Shown here piece after piece: positions 21,140 to 30,180 of a stretch of 64,000 bases of DNA. The notes below the pieces were generated by a model. That model had not been told where the DNA came from. It made no database searches and was given only the letters and a program-made list of their open reading frames with translations. How positions within the stretch are numbered: position 1 is the first letter of the stretch; each line of letters starts with the position of its first letter. A program made the position numbers and the translations under genes. Origin of the DNA: Trichobilharzia regenti (lineage: Eukaryota > Platyhelminthes > Trematoda > Strigeidida > Schistosomatidae); NCBI GenBank assembly GCA_944472135.2, contig OX235262.1, forward strand, positions 165,291,509 through 165,355,508. The letters run 5' to 3'.

Positions 21140-22130
21140 ATAGAAAAGAAAAGGTGTTCAGCAAAGAGTTACTCTTTTCGGCGATATCATTCTCAAGCTG
21201 TACAAATCGCAAATTTATAGTAATTTGTCATGGCAACAAAAGGAATATTTCCAAAGATGTGTTAATGCAATTGTTAATTTTCGACAAACAAATTACGTAA
21301 TTTAGAAGGCATTAATCGGTTAGAAACTAAAATAAAGTTACAAAAGTAGGTTGGGTGACGTATTATAATTGATAGGGTTCAATGAAAAAATGAATGAGAG
21401 TCAAGTTAATAATCTGAGTAGAATTCACTTGAAAATGAATAAGAGTTAAGTTAATAAGCTGAGTAGAATTCACTTAAAAATAAACGAAAACCGAGTTAGC
21501 AACAGTCGTCATGAGCGTAGAGATTTAATAGAGGGTGGGGGTAGAAAATAATGCAATTAAGAAATAGACAAATAAAGAAGAAAGAGGTACGACAAAATTA
21601 CGTATTTGGTGTTAAGATAGATCAGGACCATTGTAGATTTAGTGACTGAACAAACTTCTTTTGTATGCAGAGTTACGGATTCAATATGTGAATTGCCATT
21701 GCTTCTGCAGTTTGAAGAAGTTTAATTCGTACTCTTTTGGCAAGATTCCCACGTATTGTGTAGATAACTGAGAAGTTGTTTTGTGGGTTTGCTTGGTGTC
21801 CAGATTCGATCAAGTGTTCTAGGATAGAGCTGTGGCGGGGAGATCTTCTTTCTCCTTTATAAAACCATGAAGGTAAGTGTTCGCTGATTCGTTTGGATAG
21901 CAAACGCTGGGTACGGCCAACATACCTAGCTCCACATGAACAGGTGAATTGGTAGATGCACATTGATGAGGCCCCCAGTGGAAGCTTATCCTTCACGTTC
22001 GTGTGAATCATTGGTTTCGTAGAGAAAGTTAGTCTGAGTTCCGCTGCGAAGAAGGTTTTCTTCAGTGAACGGCAAAGGCGGTTTTAATTTCGCTGAGGTT
22101 TACAAATGTCGACTTATCACTCGATGCCCA
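21140..22130 (-). mobile_element. PLE-E 3' half with GIY-YIG endonuclease
   Basis: Minus-strand PLE. The endonuclease frame (21673-22011) is open for 112 codons: MCIYQFTCSCGARYVGRTQR, then ISEHLPSWFYKGER, LEHLIESGHQANP and LLQTAEAMAIHILNP. Upstream remnants to 22130 (FVNL, RLTFSTKPM) match the linker of PLE-A. Downstream, 21140-21640 is the 3' untranslated region and a terminal repeat with AAGAGTTACTCTTTTC. The Y-x11-YVG spacing and Cys residues fit the PLE type of GIY-YIG nuclease. The RT domain is missing, so the copy is truncated. Confidence 0.85.
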
Positions 22131-23155
22131 ATTATTTTGAAACTATACGGTCGAATCTTGATTGATCACAGTTCATATGAAGTTTCTTCTGTCTGTTTCA
22201 TTTAATTATTTCGATTTTCTGATCTACTCCCTAGAGTTATTGTTTGGTTTGTCAGACACTTAACTACGCCTGCCTTTACATATAATGGATGAGATAAATG
22301 ACAGTCTTAGTGAATAACTTACCACATTCAAATCTTTCACACACACTTCGTCTTTTAATTTCATTTATTCGTCTACATCATTTCTTATGGTAAAATATAC
22401 CACCTTTTTTATCAATAATCCAATCAATGTTTACTCCGTCTAATGACTGATACCACGTTTCTCTGTCTTCCCTTGGTTTTATCTTCTTTTTTGACTTTTA
22501 CAAGACAACTAAGTTGACTGTCTTTTAACTGTAGATAAGTGACTTCCATTTTAATTTGTTTGACCATAGTGGTGATAAATATTGATTTCAGGAGGGCATT
22601 TCAAATTGTAGTTAGTAAAACTGGGTAAAAAATTAAGATAAACAATTAAGGTAAAATCGAAAAAAACTGCGTCACACCTTAATCTTTACTATGGAGTTAT
22701 AAATTTGGGTCAGGGTCATATTAAACTTGCCTTAAGTGATTATTATTCCTAATGTCTTATGCTAGTAATTCAAAAACTTTATTAATTCACATGTGAGGTC
22801 TGTCGATTATATTGTAAATGATCTATGTGTACTGGCTTATTGTATTTGCTAAGGATAGGACTCATTGATCAGCTGATGTATCTCACCTGGTGTACGGTGA
22901 AGTAACCACATTATTTTCTGGTTGAGTCTAATTCTTCATGATTACTACACAATATGTTGCTTTTATTCCTGGTGTAGAAGTTACCTGTTTAATTCTACAC
23001 TATGTCCATCGGAGCACACAGTGACAAAGGACGGTAAAACCAACATTATCAACAAGGTAAACTTCAATCAATGTGGTTACTCCGAATTCTTCATCACAAT
23101 ATGCATGAAGTCTAAGTCGCTAAAACTGCCTATACTTTCTGCTCCTAAATGACTT
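22131..23155. other. no recognised feature
   Basis: A+T-rich interval between two PLE-E fragments on opposite strands; no coding similarity recognised. The flanking fragments converge on it from outside in opposite directions. Confidence 0.4.
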
Positions 23156-23159
23156 TTCT

Positions 23160-24045
23160 ATCTTAGTTTACAATTCAGTGGAGACTCACAGACGGAAATA
23201 CTGGGAGATTGCCTGTCTAAGTCATTTAAGAAAAGCTTCCTCGCTAATGAACTTTGACTGACTCTGTCGACAGAACCAAAGATCTACACAAAGGTGAGGG
23301 ATAAACTGTCACTGCTGGCTTCATCAGTATGTACTTGTCAATTCGTCTGCTCCTATTTGCAGCTACGAATGTTGGCCGTACTCAGCGTTTGCCATTCAGA
23401 TATATCATCGAACACTTATTCTCATGATTTTATAAAGGAGAAAAAAATATCCAAACGCCGAAACTCTACCCTGGAACACCTGACTGAATCTGGACAACAA
23501 GCTAACGCACAGACCAACTTCAAAGTCATCTACAAAATACTCAGGAATCTTCCCAAAAGAGTATAAATTAAACTTCTTCAAATCGCAGAATCGATAGCAA
23601 TTTGCATAGTAAATCCCAAACTCTACATACAGGGGAAGTTTGTTCAATCACTGGACCTACAATGGACCTGATCTATCATGATTATGCATACACAGTTTTT
23701 ATTTTCGTTATTTTGTTGTATTATTTTCTCCAGCCTATTAAATGTTTACCTCTTGATACCACTGTTGCTAACTTGTCACACGTTCAATTTTAGTTGAATT
23801 CTAATTAATCCCATAAATTACTTCCTATGTCGCTCAGTTGATTTTGTTTGACTTTATCCTAGTTTCTACTTGACTAATGCTTTTTGTATCACATAACCGC
23901 CACCTAAAATTGACAGTCCTAATGATACACCTTAAGGACATTTACTTCGTTGCTGAGATGATTTACTATAGATTTACGGCTGTATAGCTTGATAATGACA
24001 TTTCTGAAGGGGGTAACGTTTCTCTGAATGTCATTTTTTTTATAT
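23160..24045 (+). mobile_element. PLE-E 3' half, plus strand
   Basis: Plus-strand sister of the 21-22 kb fragment. The linker (QFSGDSQTEILGDCLSKSF) precedes the endonuclease frame at 23294-23566: SVCTCQFVCSY replaces SMCIYQFTCSC, the YIG part is destroyed, but LEHLTESGQQANAQTNFKVI and LLQIAESIAICIVNPKL survive (with a stop after LPKRV). The 3' untranslated region runs to about 23975 and the terminal repeat (GCTGTATAGCTTGATAATG) to 24040. Loss of the catalytic region makes it a dead copy. Confidence 0.8.
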
Positions 24046-24169
24046 AACATTGTATTGGTCAAAGTGGACATTCTCTTTGCACCCATGAACATAAACTGCC
24101 TGTCAAAGACATAATCAATATCCATTCTCTTTCATCAATGTATGCAGTAAACTACGGACATCAGTTTGA

Positions 24170-24545
24170 CTGGAGAAAGTACAAATCTTAAACAAAGAAA
24201 ACACCAAAAATGTCAAGAACGCCCTAGAAGCCTGGTACTCAGATAAATCTACAATCAATACTTACACTGACAGATTTGACTTGCCAAATTATGAAAAGTC
24301 ACACGGACAAAAGTTCAACAAAATAATTCATATTAACCCAAGTGGATAAGAGTGTCAGAGAACCTCCAGAAACAGTCTGCCACATTCAGGGTCATAGGAA
24401 ATTCTATTTCCTCGCTTTGTGTTGGAATCTGTATTGAAGAGGTTTCCTAGGTAGAAGACAATGAATGCATTCCATTGTAGCCATCTAGCTCTGACAACAC
24501 AACCATACTTCTATTGTCCATCTGAACTATAAATCTTCTTCACTA
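24170..24545 (+). mobile_element. PLE-C C-terminal fragment
   Basis: Plus-strand frame at about 24200-24345 reads NTKNVKNALEAWYSDKSTIN, then DRFDLPNYEK, the tail that follows the endonuclease in the PLE-C type. It is followed by CAGCTCTGACAACACAACC-like untranslated sequence. Only the last part of the element remains. Confidence 0.65.
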
Positions 24546-25131
24546 TGTCTAAGAATCAATGTGTCGCATGTTGTTATTTACATAAAACAAACAAGAATTC
24601 AGATGCAACCTCTTTTTGGGGCAGCTTTTCATCTTGCTTCGACCTCATGTGCTGGGTTTATAGAAATCTAATCAACTGATTGTGTTTTTGTTTCGAACCG
24701 ACATTAGGTAGAAACAGCACTCAGTGGGTTTCAGAAGCTTTCTAAGTGATATCGGTTGGCGGGTAAATCTATTCTGAAATAAGAAATAAATGTTTATTCT
24801 TAATCACGAACTTGGTCACAACAATGGTAAATGTCACTATAAGATTAAATCACTTCGAATTTCAGTAGAAAACATTCCATGATTTCCATCCATGGTTCAA
24901 CATTTCCTGATTTTGTCTGTAAGGATAAATCTCTACTGGTTTGTTGTTTTGACAATCTGTGGTCAACAACAAAAGTTATTTGCTTTAGTATTAAAGAAAT
25001 GTTGAATTAATTGTAAAAAAATTATCTGGCTAATTTATGCTCAAAATAATCATTTCATCCAATCTTGATTTATTGTAAAAACTAGTCAAAATAAAAAGTT
25101 TGACCGGATATCAGCGGACAACAATAATAAC
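24546..25131. other. no recognised feature
   Basis: No ORF or repeat recognised in this A+T-rich interval, which ends at a TA microsatellite. Confidence 0.4.
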
Positions 25132-25157
25132 TATATATATATATATATATATATATA
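25132..25157. repeat. (TA)n microsatellite
   Basis: Uninterrupted TA dinucleotide run, flanked by CAATAATAAC and AACGTTACTG. Confidence 0.9.
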
Positions 25158-25189
25158 ACGTTACTGTGAATTTTCTTTATAAAACTAGT

Positions 25190-25405
25190 ATTTCCAACTT
25201 CTCGTATGAGACGAACCCCGATGGGAAACCATGAGTTAGGCGTGTGTGTCAAGGATGAGATGAATGAGATGAGACCTAATGCCCAATCATGAAGCCACCT
25301 AAAGATGACTACAGAAAACAGGCTGACATGGAGATGTGCTGTTGAAGCTCCACGTTCCACTCGGAACCTAAGGGAACAGTAACAATAATCATATAAGCCC
25401 ACATT
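25190..25405 (+). mobile_element. RTE-like 3' fragment (older group)
   Basis: Plus-strand end of an older RTE-like copy: GAGATGAATGAGATGAGACC, then GGAGATGTGCTGTTGAAGC and TCCACTCGGAACCTAAGGGAA, the family coding terminus, before AATAATCATAT. Confidence 0.6.
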
Positions 25406-25544
25406 TCAGGTACTTCAAATTACTTGGTACGTTGAGTAGAAATAAACAGAATGATTATGAAAGAATGAAACGAACACCTCAAGTTCAAATAAACCCATTT
25501 AACAAACGCTTATAAGCGGAATAATCTGTCTATAATCAATCTCC

Positions 25545-26335
25545 CGGAACTCGGATTTCGATTTAGTTGTGTTCTCTGGGGTGGTTGATTTCTTTGTGAA
25601 GCTTTCGTTGTAGGAATTTATTTGAATTCTCCATGAATGTCATTTATTTATATGTCCTAACAACCATTGTCAATAGTTGTTGTTAATTTACGTCTCCATT
25701 GGTCATTTTTATTCACTTGGAGTTCGGACTTTCTTGTCATATGATTTACGTTTTATTAGCTGGTAGATGTGGTCAGTAGTACTGTGTTTGTTAGTTGCTG
25801 GCTGATTCACTTGAGTACTTACCAGGCTTCTAGAAATTCCCTGGCATTTTTGATGTCTCCTCCTGTTTAAAATTTCGCGATTATCCCAATCATCAAAGTG
25901 ATGTCCATAATTATCTGCATGCATTGATATGAAAGAATACATATCATGTCTTTTCACAGCTAATTTGTGATCTTGAATTCTGATTCGAAGGGGACGTCCA
26001 CCTTGACCAGTGTAAAGTTTACTGCGGTTCATGCCTGCAATTTATTTTGCAACCGGTATTAATGTTACCTGTTTTGTTGCCGGATATTTTCACCTGCGAA
26101 ATATCGAATGAAGTGATTGTGTTGGCTGGCTTGTGTGCTATATCTATTTGAAACGGTTTCAATATTCTATCTGTTGTTTCAGAGATATTCTGTATATGGT
26201 AGAGTGAATTTTCTTCTTGGTATTCCGGCTTGAATTGAAACACTTTTTGATGAAATTGTGTGGGAATTTATTCTTTTTGAAGACAGTTAGTCGGTGTTTC
26301 TCTTCCATTATCATTAGTAGCACTGTGTTTGGACT
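25545..26335 (-). mobile_element. PLE-C fragment with GIY-YIG endonuclease, frameshifted
   Basis: Minus-strand PLE of a third type. The frame 26019-26243 (ILKPFQIDIAHKPANTI) ends in a damaged GCKINCRHE Cys segment and shifts into 25709-26032: KLYTGQGGRPLRIRIQDHK, then FISMHADNYGHHFDDW and EILNRRRHQKCQGISRSL. YTGQ replaces YIGR. The 3' part at 25545-25640 matches the 24.5 and 11.5 kb fragments. The RT domain is absent and at least one frameshift is present. Confidence 0.78.
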
Positions 26336-26431
26336 CTTTTAAAGAAGGTCTGTACACAGATTCTTATGTAAACAGCGCTTAGCACTGAGTAAGGTTAATA
26401 AATAACTATTATTGTAAATTCTGAACAGCAA

Positions 26432-26885
26432 ATGGCATTTTCAAGTATTGGTTTTATAGGGATTTGATTGACTGATTACATGATTTCATCATAAGCTGAC
26501 ATGAGTTAGAGGAATATTAGAAAACCAGCTGAGAGTACTGGACAGCTATTTCATCTGTGACCAATAGGGTACAGCAGGTTGAAGGTGAGGCATTAACTCG
26601 TCAAAGAAGACATGGTGAAGTGGTCGCGCTATGTCGTGAATTAGTTGTCAGAAGTTGGAATTCATGGACTGGCCATTAGGTCGGGTTCCAGTGACTTAAT
26701 GGTCTACTAGCTAGCTCGCTTTGTAACCAGAAGGTCCTGGGTTTGAACCTCGCGGTGCGGTTGCGTACTCCCGAAGAGTTCCAAACTAGGCTGACGAAAC
26801 AGCCGTTCAGTACTCCCAGCAGGTTTTCTAATGGTTCTCGAACGGATGTCAGCTCCTGATGAAATCCTGTAACTAAAATTGCACT
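26432..26885 (+). mobile_element. SINE-1, full length with inverted ends
   Basis: Plus-strand SINE-1. Left arm (ATTGGTTTTATAGGGATTTG, TTTCATCATAAGCTGACATG, up to CAGCTATTTCATC); internal segment (GGTACAGCAGGTTGAAGG, GTCGCGCTATGTCG); tRNA-like head (CAGTGACTTAATGGTC, GGGTTTGAACC); hammerhead (26765-26813); right arm (CAGGTTTTCTAATGG, GATGTCAGCTCCTGATGAAATCC). AAATGGCA and AAATTGCA outside the arms may be a decayed target duplication. Confidence 0.8.
26765..26813 (+). ncRNA. hammerhead of SINE-1 (26.8 kb)
   Basis: GTACTC, core CCGAAGA, stem II GTTCC with a loop then GGCTGAC, GAAACAGCCGTTC, AGTAC. Small changes in core and stem II. Confidence 0.55.
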
Positions 26886-27539
26886 TTCGAAATCAAGTGA
26901 TATAAAGTTTGCTTAATTAGTTTACTAGTGATGATACGTAGGACAAAAAGTAATATGGTCTTTTTCTCTTCAAGCTCTAATACATAAAACTTTTTTAAAT
27001 GAACATAAGAGTTTATTCTTTAAGAAGATATTTGTAAAATTCCTCTTCAGTGTTACAAAACATATTGGACTAAAAAATAAAGAACTTGTCTTTAATCCTA
27101 TAAGAACAACTACTTTTGAGTATTTCACTGCTTCGAATGTATGCCCAGTTTATTTTCTTACTCTTGTTTCTTGTTGTTGTGCCATAATGCAATTGAAGAA
27201 GTATCCTAGAAAATGTCCTCATATTCAGGTTGATTCTACCCTTCAAAAATTAATCTGACACACAGAGAGAAGGAGAGAGAGGACTCTTACGAGAGTGAAT
27301 ATTTAATCCTCTTGTTATTATTATTATTATTATTATATGTGCACACATTTCGAGTGTATTTGGGTGATTGTTTTTTGAAAAATATTCTTTTCTTGAAATA
27401 AAGAGATTTTCTGAAATCTTAAGTTCATAAATGTTTCTCTGAATAGGAAGAAGAAGAGAAAAAATTAACATTTCATGAAATAATCCGACTATTTTCGCGG
27501 TAGTCCGTGTGGTTTAATCTCCAATTGAATTAAGAGAAT
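26886..27539. other. no recognised feature; ATT repeat near 27315
   Basis: No gene recognised. A TTATTATTATTATTATTAT tract lies at about 27315-27336, and a GAGAGAAGGAGAGAGAGG purine run near 27265. Confidence 0.4.
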
Positions 27540-27640
27540 ACATTTCGTTTCTTTTTAAGTGTTGGTTTGTAGGGATGTGATTGGTTTCAGGATTTCATCA
27601 TGAGCTGACATTAGTTAGAGAACCATTGGAAAACCTGGGA

Positions 27641-27686
27641 GTACCGGACATCTGTTTCGTCCCAGTTCGGGACTCTTCAGCAGTAC
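27641..27686 (-). ncRNA. hammerhead of SINE-1 (left arm, 27.6 kb)
   Basis: Minus strand: GTACTG, perfect core CTGAAGA, stem II GTCCC with a loop and GGGAC, perfect GAAA, ACAGATGTC, and CGGTAC closing stem I (one G-U pair). The most consensus-like SINE-1 ribozyme in the window. Confidence 0.75.
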
Positions 27687-27843
27687 GGACCCACACTACG
27701 GGATTAGAACCCTTCTGGTTACAAGGCGAGCTAGCTCGTAGACCATTAAGCCACTGGGACCCTATCCAATGGCGAGTCCATGAATTCCAACTTCAGCCAA
27801 TTCACAACATAGCGTGACCCCTAGCCAATGTCCCGGTGGGTGC

Positions 27844-27889
27844 GTACTGCTGAAGAGTCCCAAATTAGGACGGAACAGCTGTCCAGTAT
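27844..27889 (+). ncRNA. hammerhead of SINE-1 (right arm, 27.8 kb)
   Basis: GTACTG, perfect core CTGAAGA, stem II GTCC with a loop and GGAC, GGAACAGCTGTC (one change in the GAAA box) and CAGTAT. Expected cleavage lies after GTC. Confidence 0.65.
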
Positions 27890-28113
27890 TCCCAGGTTTT
27901 CCAATGGTTCTCTAATTAATGTCAGCTTATGATGAAATCCTGAAACATTTCGTTTGTGTTCTAATTTCTACCGGTCTTAACATATGGATAATAAACTGAA
28001 ATCTTTTCGGACTAAGATAGTGCCACTTACACCGTATGTATTGACAAATGAAATCTCATTTTCATCGGATCAAGAACAACCATTTTTGTAGGATTATTTT
28101 TAGATCATCTGTC

Positions 28114-28116
<3 letters not shown>

Positions 28117-28155
<39 letters not shown>
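28117..28155. repeat. (AT)n microsatellite
   Basis: Uninterrupted AT run followed by CAGTAGGGGGCCCGC. Confidence 0.9.
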
Positions 28156-28158
<3 letters not shown>

Positions 28159-28279
28159 TAGGGGGCCCGCATTTAAACGAACTAAATACTTTAGGTGATG
28201 TTACTACAAAAAACCTACTTCTTGTAGCCTGAACGCAGGATACTGCGATCTCTGCGTCCTACTGTACTGTACAGCTGAC

Positions 28280-28870
28280 CAAAACTTTCCTGAGTCACGC
28301 CTAGTCACGAAATGTTCCAAAGACAGGGAAAACGATGATTATTCTTCGAGAAATATCTGGTCCTAATTAAAAATCATAACATCAAAAACTCAAAATTGCC
28401 TGAACAGTGCCATTAGGCAACTATGCAGATCAGATAAGTTTCTAGTAGAAGTACTGTAGAACAAAATTAGTTAATCAGAGCTCAACTGTAAGAAGTACCT
28501 GAGAATCAAATAGAATATTCCCAAGAAGATGGGATCAAAATTCTATCGACATGAATCACACACTTATGCTTCCAACAAAGAGTTCAGGGTCAGGTTGTGA
28601 AAAAGGAGATTATCAGTGTACACTCAACCACAAAGAGAACCAAAAAATTAGAGACTAAACAGTGACAATGACAAATAATACGAATCAAATCAACATATGA
28701 TATGCGAACGCCAGAAAGATGATAAACAGTCTAGGATGAAAAAACGGATAATAATGACAAAGTTAGTTGAAATGCCAAATGAAGTATAAATATTGTAATT
28801 AGAACGTCCATAGGGGATTTTCCAAACAATCTATCCGTTATAGAGATAGGCCAGTGTATTAGAAACAAGC
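28280..28870 (+). repeat. repeat X, copy 2 (unassigned)
   Basis: Partner of 10880-11495. Shared blocks include GGCAACTATGCAGATCAGAT, GTAGAACAAAATTAGTTAATC, CAACATATGATATGCGAACG and CAGTCTAGGATGAAAAAACG. It lies just upstream of a PLE-B copy; whether the two belong together is unknown. Confidence 0.55.
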
Positions 28871-30023
28871 ATACATCGAATTCCGAGCAGAAATTTAAGA
28901 GTTATTTGGAAAAATTAACATATAAAACAGAACAGAATTTCTTCCATTCTCTGAGACTACGACAAGTAAAAGCCTGAAACCTGATCAATTTGTTCAATAT
29001 AAAACAGTGCCAAGATTTAGATTACCATCAAAACAACTTTCAGTCAATAAGAAGCCAGGTAATTATTCAGTTATTTTAATATGTTATCAATGTACGTATT
29101 CCATATTAGTTTGTTTATTAGGTGTATCACACATAGCGAAACAGTATTATTTATTGGATGACGAGGTTTCGAACAAAATTTATTACTGTTCATAATCATA
29201 TCAATTGTAATCACACAACTTCGAAACTTGAGTTTTATAGTTTTCTTTGTCTTCTCCTATTTGTCGTCGTAGGGGTAGTAGAATTTTCCAGATGTCCGGG
29301 TGGACAATGGTTGAATCATTCCTATTACACGTATTTGCAGTTGATTCGATAAACAAAGCTTCTGTTGTCAATCTCTCCCTCCGTTCACCCTGTGACATTA
29401 GATTTTAAAACTGTCATCTTATCCAATCCATCCTATTGTACGGTTGTGTGTAATTGCATGTAGTGCTATAGCTGAGCTACTCTCTAGATTTCTTATCTTA
29501 TTCGGGTCAATTAATCTATGTGTTGCTAGGTTTTTATGCTTGGCTAGTCTGACTGTCCCTGTTCTACTAGTTCGACCTATGTATTTGACCTGACAATCAC
29601 CACATGTAGGGTATTAGATAAACTAAATTGTTTTGCTTTAAAGGCTCCACAGAATCCTTTAACCGACAAAGCTTGTTTCTAATTGAGTTTATGGATGGTT
29701 TGAATGCCAGTCACTTTTATTCCTGCCTTGTTAAGAATTCCGAGCAAGGTTTCCGAGGTTCCCTCCTTGTATGTCATTACTACTGATGACTTAGATCCCT
29801 TATTGTTGGTGTTGTCTTAGACATGTTTGACATGCATATCGTCATTAATATTACTATTTTTACTATCACTATCACTACCATCATTATTTGTTTTATTTTT
29901 ACATTTCTCTACATACTTTCTGACTAATTTATCAGGGTAATTATTAAGTTTTAAAGCTTCTCTCATACGTAGCACTTCCTGTATTAGGTTTTCCTTTGTA
30001 CTACATGGTTTTTGTGCTCTGTC

Positions 30024-30035
30024 ACTTAAACATTT
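30024..30035. repeat. 12-bp target site duplication, left of PLE-A
   Basis: ACTTAAACATTT, identical to 33118-33129; the bases outside (C versus T) and inside (A versus C) differ, which fixes the length at 12. Confidence 0.85.
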
Positions 30036-30060
30036 AAGAACACAATTATATCCGGTGAGG

Positions 30061-30180
30061 GATATAATTTCTTTATAAAACCATATATATACGATTGTAC
30101 AGCTTGATAATAAATTCGTTGAAAAGAGTCTCTTCGCTGAAAATTGTGTTCTTAATGCTACAATGGGAATTATTAAATTA
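30061..30180 (+). repeat. PLE-A 5' terminal repeat
   Basis: 120 bases beginning GATATAATTTCTTTATAAAA and ending TGGGAATTATTAAATTA, identical to 32999-33118. The ORF start codon at 30163 lies inside it. Confidence 0.9.
30100..30139 (+). ncRNA. hammerhead-like motif in PLE-A 5' repeat
   Basis: CAGC, core-like TTGATAA, TAAATTCGTT, GAA, the hairpin AAGAGTCTCTT, C, then GCTG pairing with CAGC. Order and spacing follow a type I hammerhead, but two core bases differ from CTGANGA. Confidence 0.42.

Larger units (their letters stand above)
27551..27944 (-). mobile_element. SINE-1 with two good hammerheads in inverted arms
   Basis: Minus-strand SINE-1 whose right arm is a plus-strand half copy beginning at the ribozyme. 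Left arm TTTCATCATGAGCTGAC through hammerhead 27641-27686(-), tRNA-like head in reverse (GGGATTAGAACCC, AAGCCACTGGGACC), internal segment to CTAGCCAATGTCC, then hammerhead 27844-27889(+) and the tail inverted. ACATTTCGTTT flanks both ends (27540-27550 and 27945-27955), an 11-12 bp target duplication. Transcripts from either strand would contain a hammerhead. Confidence 0.85.
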
